Part shown: piece after piece, positions 16,204 through 23,987 of the stretch
Position numbering within the stretch: the stretch's first letter is position 1
Layout: each line of letters starts with the position of its first letter
NCBI GenBank assembly: GCA_002414705.1
Contig: DIAL01000140.1
Location: forward strand, 51,304-75,557
Length of the DNA: 24,254 nt
Source of the DNA: Flavobacteriaceae bacterium UBA5079
GTDB lineage: Bacteria > Bacteroidota > Bacteroidia > Flavobacteriales > Flavobacteriaceae
Direction of reading: 5' to 3'
Position numbers and translations under genes: made by a program
The notes under the pieces: generated by a model
Databases searched by the model: none
Told to the model about the DNA's origin: nothing
Seen by the model: only the letters and a program-made list of their open reading frames with translations

Positions 16204-16425
16204 AATTGCTTTCTGAATTTAAAGTTTTTAATCGAATAAAATAAATATAAACAAAGCACTGCATTAAAAACAGGCAAAAACTCATTAACTTTTCACTAAA
16301 GTACTTCTATAACTATCATAATATATTAGTCCTTTATTTTCCTTTGGGAAAAATGTATTGATATAATAGCTTTAATATTGAATGAATCCTATTACATAAT
16401 GTTCAAAAATAAAAACAAAAAAAAC
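16204..16425. other. Intergenic region before the sulfatase gene
   Basis: This AT-rich stretch of 222 bases has no gene. A small hairpin TTTTCC-tttg-GGAAAA lies near 16336-16351 and resembles the core hairpin of element C, so it might be a cassette-element relic. No perfect TAnnTTTG promoter box was found. Confidence 0.3.
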
Positions 16426-18002
16426 ATGAAACAGAAAAACAAAATCCTAACCCTAGTTTTAGTGGCAGTCTCTTTTTTTGTCATGCGCAACAGTCCAAAA
16501 ATGAAGCGTCCACATCAAATTCAAAGAAGCCAAACATTTTAATCATTTTCCCTGACGATGTAGGTTGGCAAAACGTAAGTGCTTATGGTTTGGGAACTAT
16601 GGGCTATACAACTCCCAATATTGATAGAATTGCACGTGATGGCATTATGTTTACAGATCATTATGCCCAACCATCATGCACGGCAGGACGTGCAGCTTTA
16701 ATTACTGGGCAATATCCAATAAGAAGCGGCATGACTACAGTAGGACGTCCAGGAGCTGCATTAGGCTTAAAAGCAGGATCGCCAACATTAGCTGAAGTTT
16801 TAAAAAAACAAGGCTATGCAACAGGACAATTTGGAAAAAACCATTTAGGTGATCGTAATGAACATCTACCAACAGTACATGGGTTCGACGAGTTTTATGG
16901 TAATCTGTACCATTTGAATACGCTAGAAGAATACCAACAGAAAGATTATCCTCAAGATCCAGAATTTTTCAAAAAGTATGGCACTCGTGAGGTATTACAC
17001 ACTTGGGCAACTGACAAGGACGACCCAACGGTAGATCCACGTTTTGGCAGAGTTGGAAAACAAAAAATTGAAAAAACTGGTCAGTTATCTAAAGAGCGTA
17101 TGGAGACTGTTGATGAGGAATTTATTGATGCATCACTTACGTTTGCAAAAAAAGCAAAAGATGATAATAAACCGTTTTTTATATGGCTAAATACCAGCCG
17201 TATGCACATGTATACACATCTCAAACCAGAAAGTCGCTATTTGGCCTTACCTTTTACTACAGAACATGATATGTATGGAAGTGGATTAATGGAACATGAT
17301 ATGCAAGTCGGTATGATGTTAGCCGAACTAGAAAAAATGGGAGAATTAGAAAACACAATTGTAGTTTACTCCACAGATAATGGACCAGAACATAGTGCAC
17401 GTACTCACGGCGGAACCACGCCATTTAGAGGTGAGAAAATGACAACCTACGAAGGTGGTGTAAGAGTTCCTATGATGGTGATGTGGAAGAATCATATTCC
17501 AGCTGGAAAAATTTTAAGAGGAATCCAAGCGCACATGGACATTTTCACAACACTAGCAGCAGCAGCTGGTGTAGAAGATGTTGCAGCAGATATGCTTAAA
17601 GAAAAAAAACAATACATTGATGGCGTAAATAATTTAGATTACTGGTTAGGAAAAACAGAAACTAGTAAACGTAATAATTTTATTTATTATCATGAATCTG
17701 GTATTAGAGCCGTTCGTATTAATCAATGGAAATTGCATTTTGAAACGAGTGAAAATTATTATGCCCCATTTGAAAAACAAAAGTTCCCTATTATCTATAA
17801 TTTAACTTTCGACCCGTTTGAAAGCTTTGATAATGTAACAGATCGTTCAGACATTTTACAGCGTAAACAGTTTTTAAACGAGCCTGTTCAAGAACTTTTA
17901 AACGAACACATAAAAACGTTGATGGATTACCCTCCATTACAGAAAGCAGCTACATTTGATTTTTCGGAATTAATGAATCAATTGCAATCAGGTAAACAGT
18001 AA
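16426..18002 (+). pseudogene. Arylsulfatase-family gene with a one-base frameshift in the signal peptide
   Basis: This is a type I (formylglycine) sulfatase gene. The ATG at 16426 starts a signal peptide MKQKNKILTLVLVAVSFF, but the frame then runs out of phase at a T7 tract (16473-16479). One extra T would give VSFFCHAQQSKNE and continue in frame to 18002, about 525 residues in all. In the restored protein PNILIIFPDDVGW holds the metal-binding Asp pair (44-45). Cys85 in PSCTAGR is the formylglycine site of the C-x-P/A-x-R type, and STDNGPEHSARTHGG with FRGEKMTTYEGG supplies further metal and substrate residues. The rest is well conserved, which argues for a recent change, a sequencing error or phase variation rather than old decay. 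As read, only an internal start (TTG 16590) gives the body, without signal or metal-binding strand. No carbohydrate-utilisation genes are adjacent. Confidence 0.85.
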
Positions 18003-18054
18003 GGGCAGGAAAAACAAATTATTTTAAGCGTAAAAAGGAAGGCTAAAAAAAATA

Positions 18055-18073
18055 TTGTTACTTTTTGTAACAA
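18055..18073 (-). terminator. Hairpin upstream of rpoD with a T run on the minus strand
   Basis: TTGTTAC-ttttt-GTAACAA is a perfect 7-bp inverted repeat. Read on the minus strand it is followed by TA and eight T, a terminator form, although no minus-strand gene lies upstream. It may stop antisense transcription or act as an operator for rpoD. Confidence 0.4.
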
Positions 18074-18143
18074 AAACTGATATGCTTACGTATAACCATA
18101 TAGAACACGTTGTTCGCACAATTTAATCAGAGACAGAACGTAC

Positions 18144-19007
18144 ATGAGACAACTTAAAATTACCAAGCAGGTTACCAATAGAGAAACTGCTTCGTTAGAT
18201 AAATATCTTCAAGAAATAGGAAAAGTTGACTTAATTACCGCAGACGAGGAAGTAGAATTAGCACAGCGCATAAAAGCGGGTGATCAAGTGGCTTTAGAAA
18301 AGTTAACGAAGGCCAATTTACGTTTCGTAGTATCGGTAGCTAAGCAATACCAAAACCAAGGTTTAACCTTACCAGATTTAATTAACGAAGGGAATTTAGG
18401 CCTTATTAAAGCCGCTCAACGTTTTGATGAAACTCGTGGATTCAAATTCATTTCATATGCTGTATGGTGGATTCGTCAATCTATACTTCAAGCGTTAGCG
18501 GAACAATCCCGTATTGTACGTTTACCATTAAACAAAATTGGATCGATTAACAAAATCAACAAAACTTTTGCTTTCTTGGAACAAGCGCATGAGCGTCCAC
18601 CAAGTGCAGAGGAAATTGCCAAGGAATTGGATATGACGATTAACGATGTTAAGGAGTCTATGAAAAATTCTGGTCGTCACGTAAGTATGGATGCGCCTTT
18701 AGTTGAAGGTGAAGATAGTAACTTATATGATGTATTAAATTCAGGTGAATCGCCAAATCCAGATCGCGATTTATTACATGAATCCTTGCGTACAGAAATT
18801 GAACGTGCTTTGGAAACCCTTACACCTCGTGAAGCGGATGTGATTCGTTTATACTTTGGTTTAGGAAACCAACACCCAATGACTTTAGAAGAAATTGGTG
18901 AAACGTTTGATTTAACACGTGAACGTGTGAGACAAATTAAAGAAAAAGCTATTCGTAGGTTAAAACATACATCCAGAAGTAAAATACTAAAAACATATTT
19001 AGGCTAG
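18144..19007 (+). CDS. rpoD: RNA polymerase primary sigma factor (RpoD/SigA)
   Basis: This 287-residue protein is the housekeeping sigma factor. It lacks region 1.1 and the long non-conserved region, as is usual for Bacteroidota primary sigma factors, which recognise TTG/TAnnTTTG promoters such as those seen in this window. Region 1.2 (about 16-50) contains [16 protein letters not shown]. Region 2 (about 58-128) contains [38 protein letters not shown] and [11 protein letters not shown] for core binding and -7 melting. Region 3 follows. Region 4 (about 225-287) carries the helix-turn-helix [20 protein letters not shown] for the -33 element. The ATG at 18144 is supported by the conserved start [14 protein letters not shown]. 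No own promoter box was identified. Two terminator-like hairpins follow. Confidence 0.97.
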   Translation: MRQLKITKQVTNRETASLDKYLQEIGKVDLITADEEVELAQRIKAGDQVALEKLTKANLRFVVSVAKQYQNQGLTLPDLINEGNLGLIKAAQRFDETRGFKFISYAVWWIRQSILQALAEQSRIVRLPLNKIGSINKINKTFAFLEQAHERPPSAEEIAKELDMTINDVKESMKNSGRHVSMDAPLVEGEDSNLYDVLNSGESPNPDRDLLHESLRTEIERALETLTPREADVIRLYFGLGNQHPMTLEEIGETFDLTRERVRQIKEKAIRRLKHTSRSKILKTYLG

Positions 19008-19045
19008 TAATTAATTCTATTAATTGCGACTAAATTACAGTAACA

Positions 19046-19073
19046 AACAGTTACACATAACTGTTCGTTTTTT
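19046..19073 (+). terminator. First terminator after rpoD
   Basis: AACAGTTA-caca-TAACTGTT (19046-19053 and 19058-19065) is a perfect 8-bp stem followed by CG and six T, 38 bases after the rpoD stop codon. Confidence 0.75.
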
Positions 19074-19084
19074 GATTGATGAAA

Positions 19085-19120
19085 GAACCCAGAGCTGATT
19101 ACTCTGGGTTCATTTTTTTA
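19085..19120 (+). terminator. Second terminator, immediately before the BLUF gene
   Basis: GAACCCAGAG-n7-CTCTGGGTTC (19085-19094 and 19102-19111) is a perfect 10-bp stem followed by A and seven T. It ends only 23 bases before the next ATG, so it could act as an attenuator as well as a backup terminator. Confidence 0.88.
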
Positions 19121-19142
19121 TAATCCTATTAAATTAAATGCT

Positions 19143-19565
19143 ATGTTATACTCTATTTGTTATGTAAGTAGTGCCAATAATTTAAGCGCTAATTCACTTG
19201 AAAAACTTTTTTTCGAAACAGAACAAAATAACTCCACACTAAATATGTCTGGTTTATTAATTTACAATAATGGTAATTTTCTTCAAATATTAGAAGGCGA
19301 AAATGTACATATCAATAATCTGTTTTCTAAAATAAAAAAAGATGATAGACACAAAAGCATCATAAAACTTATTGACACACCTATTGAAGAACGTATTTTT
19401 GACAACTACAATGTGGGCTTTTTAATCGTAAACGATTTAAAAAAACAGAAAACACTAGAAGATTATCTAAATTGGTTAAAACAAGCTGAAATAGAAAGTG
19501 TTGATAAAGTGGTGGGAATAATAGAAAACTTTATTAATAATAAATATACGAATTCTACTAATTAA
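19143..19565 (+). CDS. BLUF-domain blue-light sensor protein
   Basis: This 140-residue protein consists of one BLUF domain (about 1-95; sensor of blue light using FAD) and a short helical C-terminal cap (about 102-132). The flavin-site residues align with AppA: Tyr7 with Tyr21 in SICYVSSA, Asn30 with Asn45, and Gln48 with Gln63 in GNFLQILEG. The MSGLLIY segment is typical of the family. The segment that normally carries the Trp and Met of the beta-5 strand (AppA Trp104, Met106) reads FDNYNVGF here, so Tyr89 and Val91 replace them. No output domain is fused, so it would act through a partner. The ATG at 19143 is required for the first beta strand. It lies between rpoD and rpe, 34 bases before rpe, but directly after a strong terminator hairpin, so how it is transcribed is unclear. 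Confidence 0.9.
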   Translation: MLYSICYVSSANNLSANSLEKLFFETEQNNSTLNMSGLLIYNNGNFLQILEGENVHINNLFSKIKKDDRHKSIIKLIDTPIEERIFDNYNVGFLIVNDLKKQKTLEDYLNWLKQAEIESVDKVVGIIENFINNKYTNSTN

Positions 19566-19599
19566 TTTATTTTTACCGAAATATTAAAATATTTGAACT

Positions 19600-20262
19600 A
19601 TGAATGCTAAAATAATAGCACCTTCTATGCTTGCTGCCGATTTTGGCAACCTACAACGTGATACTGAAATGGTTAATAATAGTGATGCCGATTGGTTTCA
19701 TATTGACGTTATGGATGGTCATTTTGTACCAAACATTTCGTACGGTTTCCCAATTATTGAGGTCATAAAAAAGCATGCAACCAAACCTTTGGACGTGCAT
19801 TTAATGATAGAAAAGCCAGAACGCTACATTGAAGAGTTCGCTAAAGTTGGTGCAGATATAATTACAGTACATTATGAGTCTACAGTGCATTTACACAGAA
19901 CGCTAACGCAAATTGAAGATGCTGGCTGTAAAGCTGGTGTGGTTTTAAATTTAACAACACCTATAAATGTGTTAGAAGATATTTTACCAAAATGTTATAT
20001 GGTATTATTAATGTCTATAAACCCAGGTTTTGGTGGTCAGAAATTTGAAGACATTACCTACAATAGGATTAAGAAATTACGCAAAATGATTGATGAACAA
20101 GGTTTAAACACACGTATTGAAATAGATGGTGGTGTGACTGACAAAAACATCCAGCAGCTAGTTGAAGCTGGTGCTGATGCCTTTGTTGCCGGAAGTCATG
20201 TGTTTAAAAGTGACAACCCTATAAAAACTATAAAAACACTAAAAGCACTAGCCAACAAATAG
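19600..20262 (+). CDS. rpe: Ribulose-phosphate 3-epimerase
   Basis: This 220-residue TIM-barrel enzyme interconverts ribulose 5-phosphate and xylulose 5-phosphate in the pentose phosphate pathway. Metal ligands and catalytic residues are present: His34 and Asp36 in FHIDVMDGHFVPN, His67 in DVHLMIEKPE, and Asp176 in EIDGGVT. The phosphate-binding loops are NPGFGGQ (141-147) and VAGSHVFKS (196-204). APSMLAADFGNL at the N-terminus supplies the conserved Ser9. Length is normal (about 220). The ATG at 19600 starts the first beta strand. A near-consensus -7 box (AATATTTG) lies just upstream, so rpe may have its own promoter or share a transcript with the BLUF gene. A strong bidirectional terminator follows. 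Confidence 0.97.
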   Translation: MNAKIIAPSMLAADFGNLQRDTEMVNNSDADWFHIDVMDGHFVPNISYGFPIIEVIKKHATKPLDVHLMIEKPERYIEEFAKVGADIITVHYESTVHLHRTLTQIEDAGCKAGVVLNLTTPINVLEDILPKCYMVLLMSINPGFGGQKFEDITYNRIKKLRKMIDEQGLNTRIEIDGGVTDKNIQQLVEAGADAFVAGSHVFKSDNPIKTIKTLKALANK

Positions 20263-20284
20263 TAAACCCATATTTACAAATCAT

Positions 20285-20312
20285 AAAAAAAGCTCCTTTC
20301 GGAGCTTTTTTT
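20285..20312. terminator. Bidirectional terminator between rpe and the CBS-domain gene
   Basis: A perfect 12-bp stem, seven A plus GCTCC (20285-20296) against GGAGC plus seven T (20301-20312), with loop TTTC, serves both convergent genes: the T tract follows the GC core on either strand. Confidence 0.93.
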
Positions 20313-20316
20313 ATTT

Positions 20317-20754
20317 TTAATAGTTAGTTAGAGGTAAGAACTGTTCTATTAAATAGTTTATAAGGTCTGTTGTAGTTACAATACCTACTAGTTTATCATC
20401 GTCCACAACAGGTAGGGCGTGGAATTCTTTAGTTGCTAAAATTTCAGCGACTTCTTTTATGGTAGTCGTTGATGGAACACTGACTAAATTTTTAGCCATA
20501 ACTTGTTCTATAGAAAACATATTATAGACAACCGTATCTACAGAATCATCCTCTTCATCAACCGCGTCTGCAAAGCTTATACGCAATAAATCGGTGTAAC
20601 TCAACATACCTTTAATAGCATCTCCACTTACCACAGGAATGTGTCTGATTTTTTTAGATTTAAAGAGCTTTTCTGCTGTCTCTAACTCATCTGTATGGTT
20701 TAAGGTGATGACTGTTTTGGTCATAATTTCGGAAACTGGTGTACGTTTTTTCAT
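20317..20754 (-). CDS. Protein of two CBS domains
   Basis: This 145-residue soluble protein is made almost wholly of two CBS domains (about 8-62 and 84-140), which form a Bateman module binding adenine nucleotides such as AMP, ATP or SAM. Each has the typical VSEIMTKTVITLN or IEQVMAKNLVSVP start and the (I/L)PVV...G(M/I)(L/V)(S/T)xTDL ending (HIPVVSGDAIKGMLSYTDLL and ALPVVDDDKLVGIVTTTDLI). An acidic insert (DEEDDSVD) separates them. No catalytic domain is present, so it is likely a free-standing energy sensor acting on a partner. The ATG at 20754 (MKKRTPVSEIM) was chosen; the frame extends 16 codons upstream, but that part is not CBS-like. It is 79 bases downstream of the peptidase gene on the same strand. 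Confidence 0.9.
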   Translation of the reverse strand: MKKRTPVSEIMTKTVITLNHTDELETAEKLFKSKKIRHIPVVSGDAIKGMLSYTDLLRISFADAVDEEDDSVDTVVYNMFSIEQVMAKNLVSVPSTTTIKEVAEILATKEFHALPVVDDDKLVGIVTTTDLINYLIEQFLPLTNY

Positions 20755-20833
20755 GGATTCTTCGTTTTTAAATTGTTTACTAAAATTACGAAAGCATCTC
20801 AAAAAAAAGTATGATAAAAATCAGTTTAGAAAA

Positions 20834-21676
20834 CTAATATCCTTCAAAATTAAAATTTAACATCTGCTTGGTTTTAGCATACACTGAAGGAAATTGTGCT
20901 TTAAATTCGGCTGGTGTTTCAATAAAGGTTTCAATTATAACGGCAACAAACTCGAAAGCATTTGTGTAGGCATAATCTCTAATGTAGCCAGAAGCTAATA
21001 AGCGTTGTCGTAACTCGGTTTCTTCAGATAAAAATGCAGACAACTCTTTAAACGTGTCAGCAAAAATAGTTAAACTAGCATCTCTATTTTTTAAACTATT
21101 AAAATGAATAGCATGTGCAAATTCATGGATTCCTAAATTCAAGTTATCATTGGAAACAGAATAGCCCGCTACAAAATGCTCCCAAGATAAAACGAGTGCT
21201 TGTAGTCTAGGATTATATTCACCTTTATGATGCATTTCATTGGTTTCTGAATAGAAAGCAGAAGGATAAATTATGATATGCTTAATCATTTTTAAACTAT
21301 AATCCCGAAACCCAAATGTGAGCATTATGGCTGTTGCAGATGTTAAAACAACCATTTCATCCGTGAGATCTAAATTATTGCGACCGACAAATTTTTTCGA
21401 CTGCATAAAATAAACCAATCGGTGATGGAATACACGTTTCTCTTTTTCTGATAAACGCTGATAAAAACGGAATTGTGACTGTAAAAGATGTTGTTGGTGA
21501 GCTGGTAGCTTTTTATATGGTGGCAATAAATAGCGATATAATGGTTTTCGTTTTATTAAAACATAACCCGTATCAATCATATTTATAAGCGCATAAATAA
21601 TAAATGATGTCAATACAATAACCATAAAGACCGCCATAATAACATAAAACAATGGTATTTCGTTTGGCTCAAACAT
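20834..21676 (-). CDS. Zinc-dependent peptidase of the M90 (MtfA) family, membrane-anchored
   Basis: This 280-residue protein has one N-terminal membrane helix (about 9-32), a positively charged linker, and a peptidase domain of MtfA type. The zinc motif HEFAH lies at 184-188 (His184, Glu185, His188), and Glu242 in NAFEFVAVIIETF is the likely third ligand. FVGRNNLDLTDEMVVLTSATAIMLTFG (97-123) is the conserved family segment before the active site. E. coli MtfA interacts with the repressor Mlc and affects the glucose phosphotransferase system. That role need not apply here, because the protein is membrane-bound and no Mlc-like gene is near. The ATG at 21676 is the first Met before the membrane helix. 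The 5' region has no perfect promoter box. The downstream neighbour is the CBS-domain gene. Confidence 0.9.
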   Translation of the reverse strand: MFEPNEIPLFYVIMAVFMVIVLTSFIIYALINMIDTGYVLIKRKPLYRYLLPPYKKLPAHQQHLLQSQFRFYQRLSEKEKRVFHHRLVYFMQSKKFVGRNNLDLTDEMVVLTSATAIMLTFGFRDYSLKMIKHIIIYPSAFYSETNEMHHKGEYNPRLQALVLSWEHFVAGYSVSNDNLNLGIHEFAHAIHFNSLKNRDASLTIFADTFKELSAFLSEETELRQRLLASGYIRDYAYTNAFEFVAVIIETFIETPAEFKAQFPSVYAKTKQMLNFNFEGY

Positions 21677-21797
21677 GATTTTTTTGGCGCTTGTAGGTTT
21701 ATTAATTTAGGTATTTCAATATACAAATAATGTATATGTATGAATATAAAGAAAATGTCAAAGAAATTAAGCTTCGTTTTAGAAAAATAGGGGAACA

Positions 21798-21835
21798 AAA
21801 AATATTCCCAGGGATATTTTTTTAAACTTGGGAAT
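21798..21835 (-). terminator. Terminator of the sorting-domain / Lcl-domain operon
   Basis: On the minus strand ATTCCCAAG...CCTGGGAAT (21835-21827 and 21812-21804; eight of nine pairs) is followed by a run of six T. It lies about 75 bases after the stop codon of the gene at 21908-23281. Confidence 0.7.
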
Positions 21836-21907
21836 AAATTGTAACACACTAATTTGATTATTTTAACTAGAATTACATGTTTAGCTGAAATGGCTACATA
21901 TAATTTA

Positions 21908-23281
21908 TTAAAATTCTCTCACTGGTATAATGTAATATGCAGTAGACTTATTAGCTTGAATATTTGATCCATTATTTAAATGTGTTGCCCATGCTGACTG
22001 TGCTGGATTATTGCTGTGTGGTGTACAAGACCAGTAATATCCATCTACAATACCAGATAGCAAAGACAAGACATTACTTTGTCTTATCCCTCCATTAATC
22101 AAATCTTTTGAAGGCAAAAGCCAGTCATTATATCCGTTTAGAGAAAGATTACTGACTACTTTTGCAGCAATTTCACTTTCTCCACAATTATTAATAATAG
22201 CAGTATTTTGAGATGCTGTTGAAGCAGCAGAGCCTCCTGTTTGCATTCCAGGTAAATTAGTCCCTTCACATCCCCATGCGGCAGTGTCTGTTAAAGCGCT
22301 TTCAGCCACTACAAACCCATGCATTTCTCCTTCTACATAACCATCGTCAAAAGGTTGATATACATGAGCTAATATACCACCTTGAAATGCTTCACCAATA
22401 GCATAAGGCGTCTTAAACCCATAAACATTTTCGTCTACAAATTCACCATTAATAAGAAGACGGTAATAATACCTTGTATCTCTTTGTAATGCATTAATTG
22501 ATAGAGAAACTCCTCCATAATTCTCATCATTTAAATCATTTAAATTAATTACACTTGCTTCAGAATTAAATGGAATCGGATTAGATTCGGTTGAAATCAG
22601 CACATTCATAGAAGTAATATTAGGGTCAATACTAAAGTTATTTTGTTTTTGTACTCTAATCTGTGCCCTATCACTATATAAACTGTTTAAACTAATATTT
22701 AAGTTATTGAAGTCGTCTTGGAAACCAAATTGAACACCACCACCTGGTGTATTTACCCAAGTTGGCGCACCATCTACGATTTTTAAGGCAGATCCTTCCT
22801 CACCAGCAGCAAGTATAGACCATGTTGTGCCAGACCAAACTAATATATCATTTGGGCTAGTGCCTTCTGGTATTAACGAGTTACCAGCTGTTTTAGCATA
22901 AAGCGCATAAGGGACGCTCATTAGTTGGCTAGTGCCTGTAATGGTATAATTACTACCACCCGTTGGATCTGTTTCAGTTTTTATAAAAAAAGGACCGTTT
23001 GCCCAATCAATACTACTAAAATCATCGCTAGTAGTACCTGTACCCACTTGAATACTCACCAAGCCATTAGCATTGGTCGTTGGTGTTTGTGTTTCTACAT
23101 ATACTGCTGATCCATCAGCTGTTCCTTGTAGAATACTGAGCTGCATACCTAAATTGGTATTGATTACTAATTCATCCGAGCTGTTTCTAAGCACAGCTTG
23201 GTAACTCATTGACTCAGGGGTTTGAGCCCAAAGGCTTGAAGTGATTATTAAAAAAGAAAATAGTTTAACTAATTGTTTCAT
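21908..23281 (-). CDS. Secreted protein with C-terminal DUF1566/Lcl-type domain
   Basis: This 457-residue exported protein begins with a signal peptide (MKQLVKLFSFLIITSSLWAQ). An N-terminal region (about 20-135) follows, of a type common in Bacteroidota surface proteins: PESMSYQAVLRNSSDELVIN then GMQLSILQGTADGSAVYVET and SVPYALYAKTAG, a segment I also associate with proteins next to tail-fibre-like repeats. The middle (about 185-285) is probably an Ig- or fibronectin-like fold (YYYRLLINGEFV). The C-terminal part (about 290-457) is a DUF1566/Lcl-C-like lectin-type domain: GGILAHVYQ, NGYNDWLLPSKDLI, YYWSCTPHSNN, IIPVREF. No type IX sorting domain is present, unlike its upstream neighbour, which ends 12 bases before this start. 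The two genes form an operon. Adhesion or carbohydrate binding at the cell surface is a guess. Confidence 0.8.
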   Translation of the reverse strand: MKQLVKLFSFLIITSSLWAQTPESMSYQAVLRNSSDELVINTNLGMQLSILQGTADGSAVYVETQTPTTNANGLVSIQVGTGTTSDDFSSIDWANGPFFIKTETDPTGGSNYTITGTSQLMSVPYALYAKTAGNSLIPEGTSPNDILVWSGTTWSILAAGEEGSALKIVDGAPTWVNTPGGGVQFGFQDDFNNLNISLNSLYSDRAQIRVQKQNNFSIDPNITSMNVLISTESNPIPFNSEASVINLNDLNDENYGGVSLSINALQRDTRYYYRLLINGEFVDENVYGFKTPYAIGEAFQGGILAHVYQPFDDGYVEGEMHGFVVAESALTDTAAWGCEGTNLPGMQTGGSAASTASQNTAIINNCGESEIAAKVVSNLSLNGYNDWLLPSKDLINGGIRQSNVLSLLSGIVDGYYWSCTPHSNNPAQSAWATHLNNGSNIQANKSTAYYIIPVREF

Positions 23282-23293
23282 TGGAGTAAAGTT

Positions 23294-23776
23294 TTAACGT
23301 TTTATAATTTTAAAGGTCTGTAATCGTGTTTGGTTTTCATCTTTAACCGTTAAAAGATAGGTAGCAGATATGCACGTGCTCATATTAATAGAAGTTTGAT
23401 CACTAGTGATGGCTCCTGTTAGTATGAGTCGGCCTTGTAAATCGGTTAAGACATACGACAAATCTTGATTATCAAACTGGCTGAAGCTTAAGGTAATGCG
23501 ATGCGTTGTAGGGTTAGGGTAAGCTGTTAGTGTTCCTTTTAGTTTGGGTGAGCTTACACCTAGTGTAAACACTTGATAAGTCTGTTGTACGCCTTGCGAT
23601 AGACTGAAGGCATCACTGGAATAGGTGTTGTAAACCACTTGACCTAAACTGTAGGCTGAACTGCCGTTATTACCTGTGGCATTCCCTCCTGATACTGCAA
23701 TAGTGGTTTGCCCGTGGATTAAGCTAGCATAAAACAACAATCCTGTTAATAATAAATGGTGTTGGGTGTTCTTCAT
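23294..23776 (-). CDS. Small exported protein with type IX secretion C-terminal sorting domain
   Basis: This 160-residue protein has a signal peptide (about 1-22, ending SLIHGQ), a short Gly/Ser/Asn-rich region (AVSGGNATGNNGSSAYSLGQ), and a type A sorting domain of about 75 residues. That domain starts at AYPNPTTHRITLSF, continues with YVLTDLQGRLI, and ends TYLLTVKDENQTRLQTFKIIKR. Such domains direct cargo through the type IX system after Sec export and are removed at the surface; PorT of that system is encoded at 3851-4564. Only about 60 residues remain between signal and sorting domain, so the secreted part is very small. The SLGQVVYNTY...SLSQGVQQTYQV segment is one I recall from many short flavobacterial surface proteins paired with a larger downstream partner. 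The ATG at 23776 starts the signal peptide. Confidence 0.88.
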   Translation of the reverse strand: MKNTQHHLLLTGLLFYASLIHGQTTIAVSGGNATGNNGSSAYSLGQVVYNTYSSDAFSLSQGVQQTYQVFTLGVSSPKLKGTLTAYPNPTTHRITLSFSQFDNQDLSYVLTDLQGRLILTGAITSDQTSINMSTCISATYLLTVKDENQTRLQTFKIIKR

Positions 23777-23987
23777 AAGCGAATTGATTTTAATAAATAA
23801 TTAGTGCATAATTTAAAGGCGAAAAATATAAAACCCGATTAATTTACCAAAAAAACCTTGTTAGCAAAGTGTTAGCGATATTTGTAAACACTTAACAATT
23901 AGCGAAATATTTTTTTTTAATAATTTTAAAAAAATCACAGGGTACTCGTCTACAGAGTATTATTAATCCTATCGAAGAGTCAATTGA
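23777..23987. other. Intergenic region before the recombinase fragment
   Basis: This AT-rich stretch of 211 bases contains an inverted repeat AAGTGTT/AACACTT (23867-23873 and 23887-23893) and three copies of the TTAGC motif (GTTAGC at 23860 and 23871, TTAGCG at 23899). A second-frame segment at 23969-23995 (LSKSQLKSK) may be the lost N-terminal part of the recombinase. No intact gene was found. Confidence 0.35.

Noticed and set aside
13081..16425. CRISPR array or transposon as the explanation for the repeats in the insert
   Set aside because: Repeats are few, unevenly spaced, diverged and gene-flanking, with no cas genes, no transposase gene and no obvious target-site duplications.
21610..21849. 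Minus-strand frame of 79 codons overlapping the start of the M90 peptidase gene
   Set aside because: It overlaps the conserved membrane helix region of the peptidase in another frame and includes the terminator hairpin; aromatic-rich low-complexity translation.
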